Part shown: positions 1 to 9,049 of the stretch, in pieces
Layout of the letters: every line of letters begins with the position of its first letter
How positions within the stretch are numbered: the first letter of the stretch is position 1
NCBI RefSeq assembly: GCF_024138145.1
Contig: NZ_CP099997.1
Coordinates: 1,674,001-1,738,000, forward strand
Direction of reading: 5' to 3'
DNA length: 64,000 bases
Origin: Natronosalvus halobius
GTDB lineage: Archaea; Halobacteriota; Halobacteria; Halobacteriales; Natrialbaceae
Made by a program: the position numbers and the translations under genes
Notes under the pieces: generated by a model
What the model saw: only the letters and a program-made list of their open reading frames with translations
The model's database searches: none
Told to the model about the DNA's origin: nothing

Positions 1-59
1 TGTTCGAGTCGTCCGCCTCCATCAAAATATATTTAGTGTTTTAAAACCGAGCCGAAATA

Positions 60-233
60 ATGTCCGACGACCCCGTCATCTTTCGTCTCAACGTCATCAT
101 CGTCCTCCTGGTCGTGATTCTCGTCGTTCTTCTGGGCCCCGTATTCACGGCGCTCGTCTACGTCGTCAGCACGCTGATCGTCCTCGCCGTCACCGGCGTG
201 CTGGGGTGGGCGATGCTCCAGCGCTATCGATAG
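60..233 (+). CDS. Small hydrophobic membrane protein (57 aa)
   Basis: The product begins MSDDPVIFRLN and is then almost continuously hydrophobic, enough for one long or two short membrane helices, ending in the basic tail QRYR. An A/T-rich TATA-like stretch (about 25-35) lies 25-35 bases before the ATG at 60, which fits leaderless transcription. The gene ends six bases before the stop codon of the convergent phosphodiesterase gene. I do not recognise a family; the function is unknown. Confidence 0.6.
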   Translation: MSDDPVIFRLNVIIVLLVVILVVLLGPVFTALVYVVSTLIVLAVTGVLGWAMLQRYR

Positions 234-238
234 CCAGG

Positions 239-787
239 TCAGGCCTCGTACAGCGTCACCTCGAACTCACCGTCCTGGACGTCGACGGTCATCATCGTCG
301 CCTTCTCGGCGGGGTCAGCCCCCGTCACCGAGCCCGGGTTGAGCAGCCGAATTCCCTCGTGAACACGGTCTTCGACCCTGTGGGTGTGGCCACCGATGCC
401 GACGACCCCCTCCCCGTCCCACGCGCGGGTCCGCGCTCGAGCGGTGTCCGCGATGGCGTTCGCCCAGTCCTCGTCGGTCATGACCATCCCGTCGTGGCCG
501 TAGACGGCCGCCTCGACTGGGTTCAGCGTGCCGTGGGTGACGACGAAGGTGACGTCCTCGAGGGTCACGTCCGCCACCGCTGGCAACTCGAGGTTGGCCG
601 GATCGGCGTTGCCGTGGACGGCGGTCAGGTCAGCGGCGAGGTCGCGAATCTCCGCGAGCGCCTCGGGGGTCTCGAAGTCGCCGGCGTGAATCGTGTGGTC
701 CGCGCCGGCGATGCGCTCGCGGAAGTCGTCCGGGATGGCGTCTGCTCGCTCGGGAATGTGCGTATCGGAAATGACGGCGAGTCGCAT
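239..787 (-). CDS. YfcE/MJ0936-type metallophosphoesterase
   Basis: A calcineurin-like phosphoesterase of 182 aa, about the usual length for the small YfcE/MJ0936 phosphodiesterases. The metal-binding blocks appear in order: ISDTHIPE near the start, HAGDF, VHGNAD, VTHG and GGHTHRVE, giving the D/H, D, N, H and GHTH ligands of the family. These enzymes are soluble and hydrolyse phosphodiesters with two Mn or similar ions; the physiological substrate is unknown. The ATG at 787 is preferred over an upstream in-frame start because family members begin with MRLAVISDTH or similar. It is convergent with the small membrane gene and downstream of the methyltransferase gene. Confidence 0.88.
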   Translation of the reverse strand: MRLAVISDTHIPERADAIPDDFRERIAGADHTIHAGDFETPEALAEIRDLAADLTAVHGNADPANLELPAVADVTLEDVTFVVTHGTLNPVEAAVYGHDGMVMTDEDWANAIADTARARTRAWDGEGVVGIGGHTHRVEDRVHEGIRLLNPGSVTGADPAEKATMMTVDVQDGEFEVTLYEA

Positions 788-847
788 ACCTGTCGTGCGT
801 TGGACGGCCAAAAAATAGTTCTGGTCGCTCGAGTCAGAGGAGACGAT

Positions 848-1489
848 TCAGGGGACGCGAAACGTCGGAAACCACTCCCCGTGCTCGGACTCTCCTCCCG
901 CGGGATCCTCCGGTCGGTGGCCGACCAGGGTCACCAGCCGCTCGCCGTCGACATCCCGCTCGGCGTAGTACCGGATCTCGAGCCTCGAGCAGGCCTCGAG
1001 GAGTTCGTTCGGCTCGAAGCGGTAGCGGTTTCCGGGGCTTCCGGGGCCACCGCTGTTCGCGTCGTCCAGGTAGTGCTCGTAGACGAGCACCCCACCAGGG
1101 GCGAGGGCGTCAAGGATCGCGGGCAGGCGGTCGCGAGCGTCGAAGAAACTGATCGTGACCAGGTCGTAGGCGTTCAGGCGAAACCCGTAGCGATCCACGT
1201 CGGCCAGAATCCAGTTGATCCCCAGCCTCCGCTCGAGCGACCGCTCGCGGTCCTGCTCCCGCTCTCGAGCCCGCGAGAGTACGGTGCTCGAGATGTCGAT
1301 GGCGTCGACCCTCCACCCGCACTCGGCGAGGAATCTGGCGTTTCGCCCGCCGCCGGTGGCGATGTCGAGCGCCCGGCCCGCGGGGATGTCGTCCACGAAA
1401 GCCTCGAGAACGGCCGACGGATCGCCGGGCGAGCGGTGTGTTGAGTCCTCGTAGTGGTCGTTCCAGCGTCGTCGTTCCTCGTCGGTCAC
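848..1489 (-). CDS. Class I SAM-dependent methyltransferase
   Basis: A Rossmann-fold methyltransferase with the glycine-rich SAM-binding motif I LDIATGGGRNARFLA, the acidic residue ending strand 2 (VDAIDIS) and a later DLVTISFFDAR segment typical of the TehB-like/UbiE-like group. The substrate cannot be told from the sequence. The GTG at 1489 (VTDEERRRWNDHYED) is chosen as start; a TTG nine codons upstream would only add a short basic extension. It is downstream of hisS on the same strand with a gap of about 57 bases and may be cotranscribed with it. Confidence 0.82.
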   Translation of the reverse strand: MTDEERRRWNDHYEDSTHRSPGDPSAVLEAFVDDIPAGRALDIATGGGRNARFLAECGWRVDAIDISSTVLSRAREREQDRERSLERRLGINWILADVDRYGFRLNAYDLVTISFFDARDRLPAILDALAPGGVLVYEHYLDDANSGGPGSPGNRYRFEPNELLEACSRLEIRYYAERDVDGERLVTLVGHRPEDPAGGESEHGEWFPTFRVP

Positions 1490-1546
1490 GACTCGTTCTT
1501 CGTGGCGCTCGAGCAAGAAGGTCCGTTCACAATGGACGGCGCCACC

Positions 1547-2848
1547 TCAGGCGTCGAAATCGCCGATGGTCGGCCGGTCGAGGTCGCCGGGGAACGCGGT
1601 AACTGGAACCTGGACTTCGTCGCCCGAGGACATCTCCTTGACCGTGATTTCGTCGTTCTCGAGGTCGCGCTCGCCGACGATAACCGTCGTCTCGGCGTTG
1701 ATCGAGTCGGCGTACCCCAGCTGGGCGCCGAAGGAGCGCCCGGCGACGTCGCTCTCGACGACGTGCCCCCGGTTTCTGAGGTCGCGAGCGATCCGCGAGG
1801 CCTCCGAGCGGGTGTCGCCCACCGAGAGGACGTAGTAATCGGTCGTCACCTCCTCGGCGGGCCAGACGCCGGCGCGTTGCATGAGCAGCGGCAGGGTCGC
1901 GTGGCCGGGGGCGACGCCGACCGCGGGCGTCGGCTGACCGCCGAAGGACTCGATCAGGTCGTCGTAGCGCCCGCCGCCGAAGATCGACCGCGAGACGTCC
2001 CCCGCGGAGTCGAAGCACTCGAAGACGACACCCGTGTAGTAATCGAGCCCACGAGCCGTCTCGAGCGAGATGGTGCAGTACTCACGGGCGCCGAAGTCCT
2101 CGGCCGCCGCGAGCACATCCTGGAGGTTCTCGACAGCCGCCGTGACGCGCTCGGTGTCGGCGAACGCGTCGACTGCCTCGAGGTCGCCCCCGGCGATCAG
2201 ATCGGCGACGTCCTCGGCCTCCCCTCGCGAGAGCCCGGCGTCGGCGAGCAGTCCGTGGTACTCGGCGCGCTCGAGTTTGTCCGATTTGTCGACGGCCCTG
2301 ATGGCCGCGTCGACGTCGATATCGTCGCCATAAGTCTCGAAAATCCCGCCAAGGATGTCGCGGTGGGAGACGCGGAACTCGAAGTGCTCGCCCGTGAGCC
2401 CGAGGCCGGTGAGCGCGTCGGCAGCCCACGTCAGAATCTCGGCGTCGGCTTCCGGTTCCGAGGAGCCGAAGATGTCGACGTTGGTCTGGTAGAACTCGCG
2501 CTGGCGGCCCTGCTGGACCTGCTCGTAGCGCCAGAACGGGCGCGTCGAGAACCACTTGATCGGCTTCGAGAGTTCCTGTTGCTTGGCGACGACCATTCTG
2601 GCGACCGTCGGCGTCAGTTCCGGGGTGAGGGTGACGTACCGGCCGCCCTGGTCCTCGAAGGCGTACAGTTCGTCGACGATGTCGTCGCCGCTCTTGTCCG
2701 TCCACATTTCGGCGCGCTCGAGCGCCGGCGTCCCGATTTCTCGAAATCCGTACCGACGCGCCGTCTCCTCGAGGGTATCGATCGCCTGGCGGCGAGCGGC
2801 CATCTCGCCGGGGTAGAAGTCACGAAAGCCCTTGATGCGGTCGTACAT
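1547..2848 (-). CDS. hisS: Histidyl-tRNA synthetase
   Basis: A class II aminoacyl-tRNA synthetase of 433 aa, the normal archaeal length, charging tRNA-His. It starts MYDRIKGFRDFYPGE. Visible motifs are the motif 2 region FSTRPFWRYEQVQQGR with QREFYQ, the histidine-specific block RGLDYYTGVVFE and the motif 3-like GGGRYDDLI. A C-terminal anticodon-binding domain follows (from about residue 330, YYVLSVGD). The gene lies between the methyltransferase and the DUF7139-type membrane gene on the same strand. Confidence 0.97.
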   Translation of the reverse strand: MYDRIKGFRDFYPGEMAARRQAIDTLEETARRYGFREIGTPALERAEMWTDKSGDDIVDELYAFEDQGGRYVTLTPELTPTVARMVVAKQQELSKPIKWFSTRPFWRYEQVQQGRQREFYQTNVDIFGSSEPEADAEILTWAADALTGLGLTGEHFEFRVSHRDILGGIFETYGDDIDVDAAIRAVDKSDKLERAEYHGLLADAGLSRGEAEDVADLIAGGDLEAVDAFADTERVTAAVENLQDVLAAAEDFGAREYCTISLETARGLDYYTGVVFECFDSAGDVSRSIFGGGRYDDLIESFGGQPTPAVGVAPGHATLPLLMQRAGVWPAEEVTTDYYVLSVGDTRSEASRIARDLRNRGHVVESDVAGRSFGAQLGYADSINAETTVIVGERDLENDEITVKEMSSGDEVQVPVTAFPGDLDRPTIGDFDA

Positions 2849-2946
2849 GGAATGTGGTTCACGGACGGAGCACTTCTACTCTTTCGTTCCCGGACGGCTC
2901 TCACGACCTGGACCAGGCGAAAAACGGCTCGAAAGGCTCCGACGGT

Positions 2947-3828
2947 CTACCGACGATTCGGCGTCCACTCCTCGCAGGCGTCCATGTCGTCCATCGTCTC
3001 CTCGAAGCGTCCACAGTAGGGCGTCATCCCGTTCGACGTTCGGACGTACTGGAAGTGCCGACAGTTCCCGCAGTAGCGGTCGGTCGGATCGGCGGCCGTC
3101 GGCCCGTCGACGATGATGCCGTCCGATTCGGTGGCGTCGGCGGACGGTCCGTCGTCGAGCGGCGATCGAATGTCCTGCGTGGTCGAGCCACCGTCGCTGG
3201 CTGCCGAGGTCGGGTTTCCGGAAGTGGATGGTCCGTTCTTCTCTGCAGTCTGCGTTTCGACCTCGCCGTCGGGCGTCCCGCCGAGGAAGCCGATGCCGCC
3301 CAGGCCGCCTCTCGAGGACTCGACCTCGACGACCTTCGTCTGGTTTCGGCGGGTGACGTTCATCTCGAGCATGCCGCCGGGATCGTTTCGCGTCTTGAAG
3401 TTGACGACGCCGGTGAACAGACACCACATCGCGGTGAAGAGGCCGAAGAGGTAGACGACGGATACCTGGAGCGTGAGGTTCTGGCCGTAGTTTCGCCAGT
3501 GGTCCGGGTAGGCGTAGGAGAAGAAGACGACGCCGAGCAGACAGATGCTCGTGCCAATTACGGCGGCAGCCTGTACACGGCGACTCGCCGGAAGGACGGC
3601 GAAGACCCCCAGCAGCGCCAGCGGAACGCCGGTACCAGCGAGCACCCCCGCCCACAGCACCGGCCCGTACTGGTCGGCGAACAGGCTCGCAAACGTCGAG
3701 GTCGTCGCGACGACGACGGCGACGACCGAGAGCAACGCCCCGACGGCGACGAGTGCCGTTCCGGCGTACAGCCGCCGGTGGCTCGTTCCCGTTCCGGCCC
3801 CGTCGTAAACGTCCGTCAGGCTTGTCAT
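2947..3828 (-). CDS. Four-helix membrane protein with CxxC tail (DUF7139-like; candidate FtsZ1 anchor CdpA)
   Basis: Starting at ATG 3828 (MTSLTDVYDGAG) the product is 293 aa. Four hydrophobic segments sit at about residues 20-44, 55-78, 87-108 and 120-143. A Ser/Asp/Gly-rich, probably disordered region follows to about residue 245, then a conserved-looking tail with YCGNCRHFQY and PYCGRFEE, possibly a zinc site. I recognise it as a haloarchaeal DUF7139-type protein. The layout, four N-terminal helices and a long disordered tail, matches my recollection of Haloferax CdpA, the membrane anchor of FtsZ1. Its promoter carries the same element as ftsZ1 and the smc operon in this window. The CdpA identity is an inference. 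Confidence 0.75.
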   Translation of the reverse strand: MTSLTDVYDGAGTGTSHRRLYAGTALVAVGALLSVVAVVVATTSTFASLFADQYGPVLWAGVLAGTGVPLALLGVFAVLPASRRVQAAAVIGTSICLLGVVFFSYAYPDHWRNYGQNLTLQVSVVYLFGLFTAMWCLFTGVVNFKTRNDPGGMLEMNVTRRNQTKVVEVESSRGGLGGIGFLGGTPDGEVETQTAEKNGPSTSGNPTSAASDGGSTTQDIRSPLDDGPSADATESDGIIVDGPTAADPTDRYCGNCRHFQYVRTSNGMTPYCGRFEETMDDMDACEEWTPNRR

Positions 3829-3860
3829 GTCCGCCCAATGGGGCTCATTCCACAAAACGA

Positions 3861-3873
3861 TACGTCAGACGTA
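3861..3873 (-). promoter_or_regulatory. TACGTCTGACGTA element upstream of the CdpA-like gene
   Basis: A 13-base palindrome with 6-base arms, 33 bases before the ATG at 3828 and 2-3 bases before a TATA-like gttttg. Near-identical elements in the same orientation precede the coiled-coil/smc operon (22848-22860) and ftsZ1 (42355-42367). Confidence 0.5.
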
Positions 3874-4088
3874 TGTAAAAAATCAGAGAGGATTTCGACG
3901 TGAGGGGCGACGCCGACGCGTCGGTTCGCGTAACGACCCGAGGAGCAGTGCCGACGCTCCGGTTCGTGCGACGACCGGCGCTGTCTCGGGCGACACGAGC
4001 GACACGAGCGAGCGCTGGTCTGCAGTACCGCCGATGGCAGTCCCCCGGAAACGAAAGCTTGAATCAACGGGCTCGCGAACGCTCGCCT

Positions 4089-4412
4089 ATGAGTGACGAG
4101 GAAGACGATTCGACGCCCGCCGTCGAGCTCGGTGAGCACACGCCCGTCGAGGGAGCCCCCCTCGCTCGCGTGACCTCTCGCCTGCACTGGCCCATCCAGA
4201 AAAGCGAAATCGACCGGCTCGAGGGCGATAGCGAGATCCGGACGCCCGACGGCCCCCGGACAATTTCGACCGTCCTGGAGGACGTCGACGAGACGTACTT
4301 CGAGCGTCACCAGGAGTTCGAGAAACACGTCCGCGACGTCGTCGGAACCGGTCCAGTCGCGACGGCGGACTCGGGCGCATCGGCCGTCGACGAATCGACC
4401 TCGAGCGAGTAA
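4089..4412 (+). CDS. DUF5789 family haloarchaeal protein
   Basis: A 107-aa acidic soluble protein. The block LHWPIQKSEIDRLEGDSEIR followed by TPDGPRTISTVLEDVDETYF and ending DVVGTGPV matches the small haloarchaeal family I know as DUF5789; no function is established. The ATG at 4089 (MSDEEDDS) is preferred because the 63 codons before it are Arg-rich and unlike a haloarchaeal protein. It ends seven bases before the GTG of the CPBP-like gene and is probably cotranscribed with it. Confidence 0.8.
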   Translation: MSDEEDDSTPAVELGEHTPVEGAPLARVTSRLHWPIQKSEIDRLEGDSEIRTPDGPRTISTVLEDVDETYFERHQEFEKHVRDVVGTGPVATADSGASAVDESTSSE

Positions 4413-4418
4413 CGAATC

Positions 4419-5117
4419 GTGGAACGGGTGGACGAATCGGGCCCTCGCCGCTGGATACGCGAGCACCTCCGCAACCGATCCTGGGTCCAGAAGTCGTTGA
4501 TCGCGGGTGCGGTTCTCACGATCGTCTGGATGACTAACGTGCCCGGGTCCATCGGTCGACGAGCGATCTTCGACTCGATCGTCCTGATCGGCGGGCCGCT
4601 CGCGCTCGGCTACACCCACGGGCGTCACATCGGCTGGCACGTCGACCGCGTCGCGATCCGCAACGCGGTGTTGCTCGCGCTGTTCGTCCTCCCGATTTAC
4701 CTCATCGGCTCGACGCTCCCCACGATCCGGGCGTACTACCCGATGTGGGAAACGTCGCTCGCGATGGGCGAGTTTCTCCCCCACGCGATCCAACTGTTCG
4801 TCCTCGCGCTCGCCGCCGAGACCTACTACCGGGGGCTGCTCTGTGTCGGCGTCAAGGAAATCGGCATCGTGGCCGTGTTCATCAGCCCCGTCGTCTACAT
4901 GATCCACCACGCCGCGAAGCCACCGATCGAGTTCCTGCTCTCGGGGCCGACGGACGTCCTCTTCGGCGTCGTCGACTACCACTCGAACTCGATTCTCCCC
5001 TCGGTCGTCGCCCACGGTGCCGGGCTGGTGCTCCTGGACTGGCTGGTCCTCCGAGAGCCGCTGTTCGACCCCACGGGGCTGCTCGAGGCCCTCGAGTGGC
5101 TCCCCATCCCGTTGTAA
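4419..5117 (+). CDS. CPBP-family intramembrane protease-like protein
   Basis: A 232-aa multipass protein with a GTG start at 4419. It resembles the CPBP (Rce1/CAAX protease-like) family: an ETYYRG motif at the end of a helix, then YMIHH and a helix with VVAHGAG. The canonical motif 1 is EExxxR; here the first Glu is Ala (AETYYR). Motif 2 (usually FxxxH) is YMIHH, and motif 3 has a His but no Asn four residues later. Catalytic activity is therefore uncertain. It could be a true protease with a variant site or a structural paralogue. It follows the DUF5789 gene closely. Confidence 0.8.
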   Translation: MERVDESGPRRWIREHLRNRSWVQKSLIAGAVLTIVWMTNVPGSIGRRAIFDSIVLIGGPLALGYTHGRHIGWHVDRVAIRNAVLLALFVLPIYLIGSTLPTIRAYYPMWETSLAMGEFLPHAIQLFVLALAAETYYRGLLCVGVKEIGIVAVFISPVVYMIHHAAKPPIEFLLSGPTDVLFGVVDYHSNSILPSVVAHGAGLVLLDWLVLREPLFDPTGLLEALEWLPIPL

Positions 5118-5178
5118 ATCGTCACCGCTCGCCCCGCCGAAGGTGAAGATTTATAGGACTGTCACGTTAGCACTCGCT

Positions 5179-6327
5179 ATGGATATTCGAGCCGGGTTCT
5201 TCGTGCTCTCGCTGCTGATCCTCGGCTACATTGCCGCGCTGATGGTTCTTCCCCTCTTTCCGTACGTCATGGCTGCCTGTCTGCTCGCGTTCGTGCTCTA
5301 CCCCACCCAGCGGCGTTTCGAGGATCGACTCGAAACGACACGGCTCGGGAATCGCTACGGGACGAAACTCGTCGCCCTGGCGTTGACCGTCGTTGCCGTC
5401 GTCACCGCCGTCGTGCCGCTGGCGATTTTCTCGGTCGTCCTCTTTCAGACCGTATTCTCGTTTCTCCGCGACCTGGACGGCCGCAACCTGCTCGAGGGTG
5501 TTCGAACGACGGCCGAAGACCTCGGCCTCGACCCACAGACGGTAGCCGCCCTCGAGCAACAGGCGCTCACCGGGATCGAAACCGACGTTCTCACCCGCGT
5601 CATCAACCTTCTGCTGGACGAATCCGTTCGACTGCTCAACTCGGGAATGGAGATGGGCATCGGACTGGTCATCCTCGTCTTCCTGCTCTATTACTTCCTG
5701 GTCGACGGCGACCGGTTCGTTCACTGGGTCGGCGCCATCGCCCCCCTCGACCCCGTCGTCCAGGACGAACTGTTCGAGGAAATTCGGGTCGTCACCTGGG
5801 CGGTCATCCGCAGTCACGTCCTGGTGGCGCTCGTCCAGGGTGCCCTCGGCGGCCTTGGACTCTGGCTCGCCGGCATCTCCAACGTCGCCTTCTGGACGCT
5901 GATCATGATCGTCGCCGCCTTCCTGCCGGCCATCGGCGTCTGGCTCGTCTGGGGCCCGGCCGCCGCCTATCTCCTCGCCAGTGGCGAAACCGGTGCCGGA
6001 CTCCTCCTGCTCGCCTACGGCGCCGCGGTCCTCTCGGTCGTCGACAACTACCTGCGTGCCATCTTCGTCGACCGCCAGTCGGGCGTCCACCCGGCGGTCG
6101 TCCTGGTTGGCGTCATCGGGGGCCTCTACCTGCTCGGGATCATGGGGCTGTTCCTCGGACCGGTCCTCCTCGCAGTGTTCAAGGCCGGCCTCAACGTCTT
6201 CGGGGAGGCTTACGGGAACCTCGAGCCGCGACCCACGCTCGCGGAGGAACCCGCTCCGGGCCCGACGACGCTCGAGATGTCCGCCGCGAAAGCTGCTGGC
6301 GATGAGACGGCGGGCGAGTCGGATTGA
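5179..6327 (+). CDS. AI-2E family (PerM-type) transporter
   Basis: A 382-aa polytopic membrane protein with about eight predicted helices: pairs of helices at both ends, a soluble central region (about residues 95-155) and the GALGGLGLWLAG and GVHPAVVLVGVIGG segments typical of the AI-2E/PerM family, formerly UPF0118. Members export varied small molecules or Na+, so the substrate cannot be assigned. The ATG at 5179 (MDIRAGFF) is supported by a TATA-like atttatagg about 25-30 bases upstream, indicating a leaderless mRNA. Confidence 0.9.
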   Translation: MDIRAGFFVLSLLILGYIAALMVLPLFPYVMAACLLAFVLYPTQRRFEDRLETTRLGNRYGTKLVALALTVVAVVTAVVPLAIFSVVLFQTVFSFLRDLDGRNLLEGVRTTAEDLGLDPQTVAALEQQALTGIETDVLTRVINLLLDESVRLLNSGMEMGIGLVILVFLLYYFLVDGDRFVHWVGAIAPLDPVVQDELFEEIRVVTWAVIRSHVLVALVQGALGGLGLWLAGISNVAFWTLIMIVAAFLPAIGVWLVWGPAAAYLLASGETGAGLLLLAYGAAVLSVVDNYLRAIFVDRQSGVHPAVVLVGVIGGLYLLGIMGLFLGPVLLAVFKAGLNVFGEAYGNLEPRPTLAEEPAPGPTTLEMSAAKAAGDETAGESD

Positions 6328-6537
6328 AACCCACCTTTTACACCCGCCTTTTTCCCGCTCGGGTTCGCTTCGCTCACCCTCGCGGCAAAAATCTGTCTGG
6401 CGAGCGCGAGCGCTCGCTGGCCGTTGGCTCGCCGTGCTCGCCAGGAGACCCAAAAAAAGGCCGCTCGTTCGTTACACTCGCTCGCAGTACAATTCCCTGG
6501 GACTCAAGGATCACACACAGAGACTACACGACAACGA

Positions 6538-7290
6538 CTACTCGAGCCTCGCCTCACTCACTCGAATCCGTCCACGGGTCCCTTCCCACTCGGTCTCGTA
6601 CTCGAGGTCCAGTCGCCGATCCATGTGTGGTCCGTCGACGACCAGGGTCTCGAACTCGCCACCTTCGCCGAGAATGTGGACGCCGTACTCCTCGTTGAGT
6701 GCCTCGAGTTCCTCCAGCGCGTCGTAATCGAGCGTCCGACCCAACCACGATTCGTCGAGTCCCGCTGCCGCCACCTGGACGATCACGATCTCGAATCCGG
6801 CCTCGAGCATCGATTCGGCCAGTTCCCGGGGATCCTCTCGCCAGAGCGGTGCGAACAGGTCACACTCGAGTCGCTCACACATCGCTTCGATGCGACTGGT
6901 CTGGAACTCGCTCTCGACGGCGCCTGCGGTGACCCCGGCAAGCCCGCCATCCCCCTCGAGGTCGTCCGCGAGGTCGGCGAGCGCCGCCTCGAGTGGCTCG
7001 AGTTCGTCGTCACCCTGTGTGCTCGAGTCCGCCGCCGACTCGGCGTCGAACGAGTCGGGTTCGACGTCGATCAGCGGAATCCCGATACTTTCGGCGACCA
7101 GTGCCGTCAGGCGCGTCTCGGGGACGTGGTACATGTAGGAGTCGCCGACCGGATGGACCGTCAGGAGCCACTCGACGGGTAGCCCGCGCTCGAGTGCCCG
7201 ATACACCGCCCATGCGGAGTCCTTGCCGCCCGAAAAGAGGCCGACCCAGGCGCCCGTGCCCGTCGAACCGTCGGCATCGTCCGGTGTCAT
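6538..7290 (-). CDS. dph6: Diphthine-ammonia ligase (Dph6-type)
   Basis: A 250-aa N-type ATP pyrophosphatase of the archaeal Dph6/TIGR00290 family, which amidates diphthine on translation factor EF2 as the last step of diphthamide synthesis. The PP-loop FSGGKDSAWAVYRAL lies near residue 20. Further family blocks are VTAGAVESEFQTSRIE, CERLECDLFAPLW and HILGEGGEFETLV. A family member usually begins shortly before the PP-loop, so the ATG at 7290 is chosen over starts far upstream. An acidic Ser/Asp insertion near residues 78-90 is typical of halophilic versions. Confidence 0.92.
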   Translation of the reverse strand: MTPDDADGSTGTGAWVGLFSGGKDSAWAVYRALERGLPVEWLLTVHPVGDSYMYHVPETRLTALVAESIGIPLIDVEPDSFDAESAADSSTQGDDELEPLEAALADLADDLEGDGGLAGVTAGAVESEFQTSRIEAMCERLECDLFAPLWREDPRELAESMLEAGFEIVIVQVAAAGLDESWLGRTLDYDALEELEALNEEYGVHILGEGGEFETLVVDGPHMDRRLDLEYETEWEGTRGRIRVSEARLE

Positions 7291-7333
7291 ACTCGATGGT
7301 TCGACTCGAGAGTCATAGGGGTGGCGAGTCGGG

Positions 7334-8740
7334 TTACTCGGGGCCACGCTGGCTATCGGTGTTCGTGTCGGTCCCGGTGTCGGTGTCTGTGCTGGTGTCC
7401 ACGTCGTCATCGGTTCCAGTATCGACGTAGACGTTAGCACCGGTTTCGTCCTCCCCCTCCGCGTTCGGCCCCAGGTCGGCCGAATCGTCGCTATCGCTCC
7501 CCGCCTCCGCTCCGTCTCGAGGCCGTGGGGGTTTCGACCCACCGTCGGTCAACTCCGCATCCGCCAGTCGCGACGGTTCTTCTTCAGCCGCAGGCTCGTC
7601 ACCGTCGGCGTACTCCTTTCCAGCGGCGGAGTCGGCAATACGCGAGACGGTAAAGACGCCGACGAGGCTGAGCAGAATAGCCAGGCCAACGAAGAGCGCC
7701 AGCCGCTGACCCGGCGTGAGCGCGAAACTGCCGATTCCCTGTTGGTTGATCCGGATCGAGGGGATGACCAGCGGATCGGTCCATCCCTGTTGCTCGAGGA
7801 AGAAGCCGCTGAACCCGCGGACGACCAGTCCAACGGAGACGACGAGAGACGGCAGGTGAAGGTACGAACTGCGAAGGGGACCATCGTCGATCAGTTCGTC
7901 GAACAGCCGACCCAGGCTGGCGGTGAGCCCCGCGGCGGCCAACCAGGGCACGCTGTCGAAGACGAAGCGCATCGTCGGCACGAGCACCCCCTGCGTGTCC
8001 TCGAGGGTCGAGACGCCGAGCGCGCCGACGAAGAGGCCTACGAGGGTCAACCCGATGGCGACGACGTAGGTGACGACCGAAACCTGTCCGGAGTACAGCG
8101 ACTCCCGGAGTCGTTTCGCCGTCCTGGTCAGCCGTTCGTCGATACTGAATCCCTTGTACAGCAGGAACAGTCCGATGACGGCCGTGATCGTGGCTGCGCC
8201 GACCGCCGGTGTAAACGCGCTGGCGAGAATCGGGAAGACGAGGAGGGTCAATCCGAGGGGAACCAGGATCGTCTGGCGAAGCTCCTCGTCGGCCAGGAAC
8301 TGCTTGAGCAGGTAGTACGTCGACTCGATGTCCCTGGCCTGTCGAACGACCACCCGGTCGACGGCGTCGACCTGGAGACGGCTCTCGACGATGGGGACGA
8401 GTCGCTCGTCCTCCGCGCTGTCGATGACGACGACCGCGGAGTCCGGTTCGTACTCGGCCATCAGGTCGTCCAGCTGGCGGGCGACTGCCCGGTCGGCCGA
8501 GACCATCGACTCGCGGTCCCCTGAAACCACCGCGACGACCGTCTCCTCGTCGTCGTCACGGAGGCTCTGGGCGACCCGCAGGGACTCGAGCAACGTGTTC
8601 ACTCCCGAGTCTTCCGGGTCGGCGAGGCCGACGTCGGTCACCAGCGCGCGGACGGCTTCCCACCCCACGATTGGCGTCCGAAGGCCGGTCCGTCGACCGA
8701 CGTCGTCGGTTCGGTCGAGACAGACCACCAGCGTTGTCAC
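7334..8740 (-). CDS. DUF373 family membrane protein
   Basis: The product (468 aa from a GTG at 8740) begins VTTLVVCLDRTDDVGR, the hallmark N-terminus of archaeal DUF373. A cytosolic alpha/beta region (VVAVVSGD, AVVVIDSAEDERLVP) is followed by seven or so membrane helices and an acidic Asp/Ser/Thr-rich tail with DTDTGTDTNTD. The function of the family is unknown. The GTG start is supported by a TATA-like gttttatcg about 25-32 bases upstream; a longer reading from 8878 would add an Arg-rich extension. Convergent genes are absent; dph6 follows on the same strand. Confidence 0.85.
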   Translation of the reverse strand: MTTLVVCLDRTDDVGRRTGLRTPIVGWEAVRALVTDVGLADPEDSGVNTLLESLRVAQSLRDDDEETVVAVVSGDRESMVSADRAVARQLDDLMAEYEPDSAVVVIDSAEDERLVPIVESRLQVDAVDRVVVRQARDIESTYYLLKQFLADEELRQTILVPLGLTLLVFPILASAFTPAVGAATITAVIGLFLLYKGFSIDERLTRTAKRLRESLYSGQVSVVTYVVAIGLTLVGLFVGALGVSTLEDTQGVLVPTMRFVFDSVPWLAAAGLTASLGRLFDELIDDGPLRSSYLHLPSLVVSVGLVVRGFSGFFLEQQGWTDPLVIPSIRINQQGIGSFALTPGQRLALFVGLAILLSLVGVFTVSRIADSAAGKEYADGDEPAAEEEPSRLADAELTDGGSKPPRPRDGAEAGSDSDDSADLGPNAEGEDETGANVYVDTGTDDDVDTSTDTDTGTDTNTDSQRGPE

Positions 8741-9049
8741 GGTTTCTGTTGCATTCTCTGCGACGATAAAACCACTCACTCGTTTGGCGGGCCGGACCGG
8801 TCGTCGCGTCGTATATCGATCGATACTGGTTCGTCCCCGACTGCCAATCCCCTCGAACATGCTCTGTTCTCTGATCATCCGGCTGTTGAGTGTCCGTGAT
8901 TCTCCATCAGAACCACTCCGCCGATACGGTCGAAGCGATGTCTCTTGTGCTCGATTCTGATCGCCTCAACCCTGGATATCGGTTGAGGATAGTATCGCGA
9001 TAATTTCGGGAGGGGGCTCCGATAGTCCTGCACGTCAGCCAAAAAGAAG
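8741..9049. other. Gene-free interval, 309 bases
   Basis: It contains the TATA-like box of the DUF373 gene at its left end and the end of the AT-rich island at its right. No convincing coding sequence, RNA gene or repeat was seen. Confidence 0.5.

Noticed and set aside
1454-3019. Long plus-strand open frame opposite hisS
   Set aside because: Its protein is Val/Asp/Arg-rich and reads as the antisense of HisS, which has clear synthetase motifs; high-GC haloarchaeal DNA gives long antisense frames.
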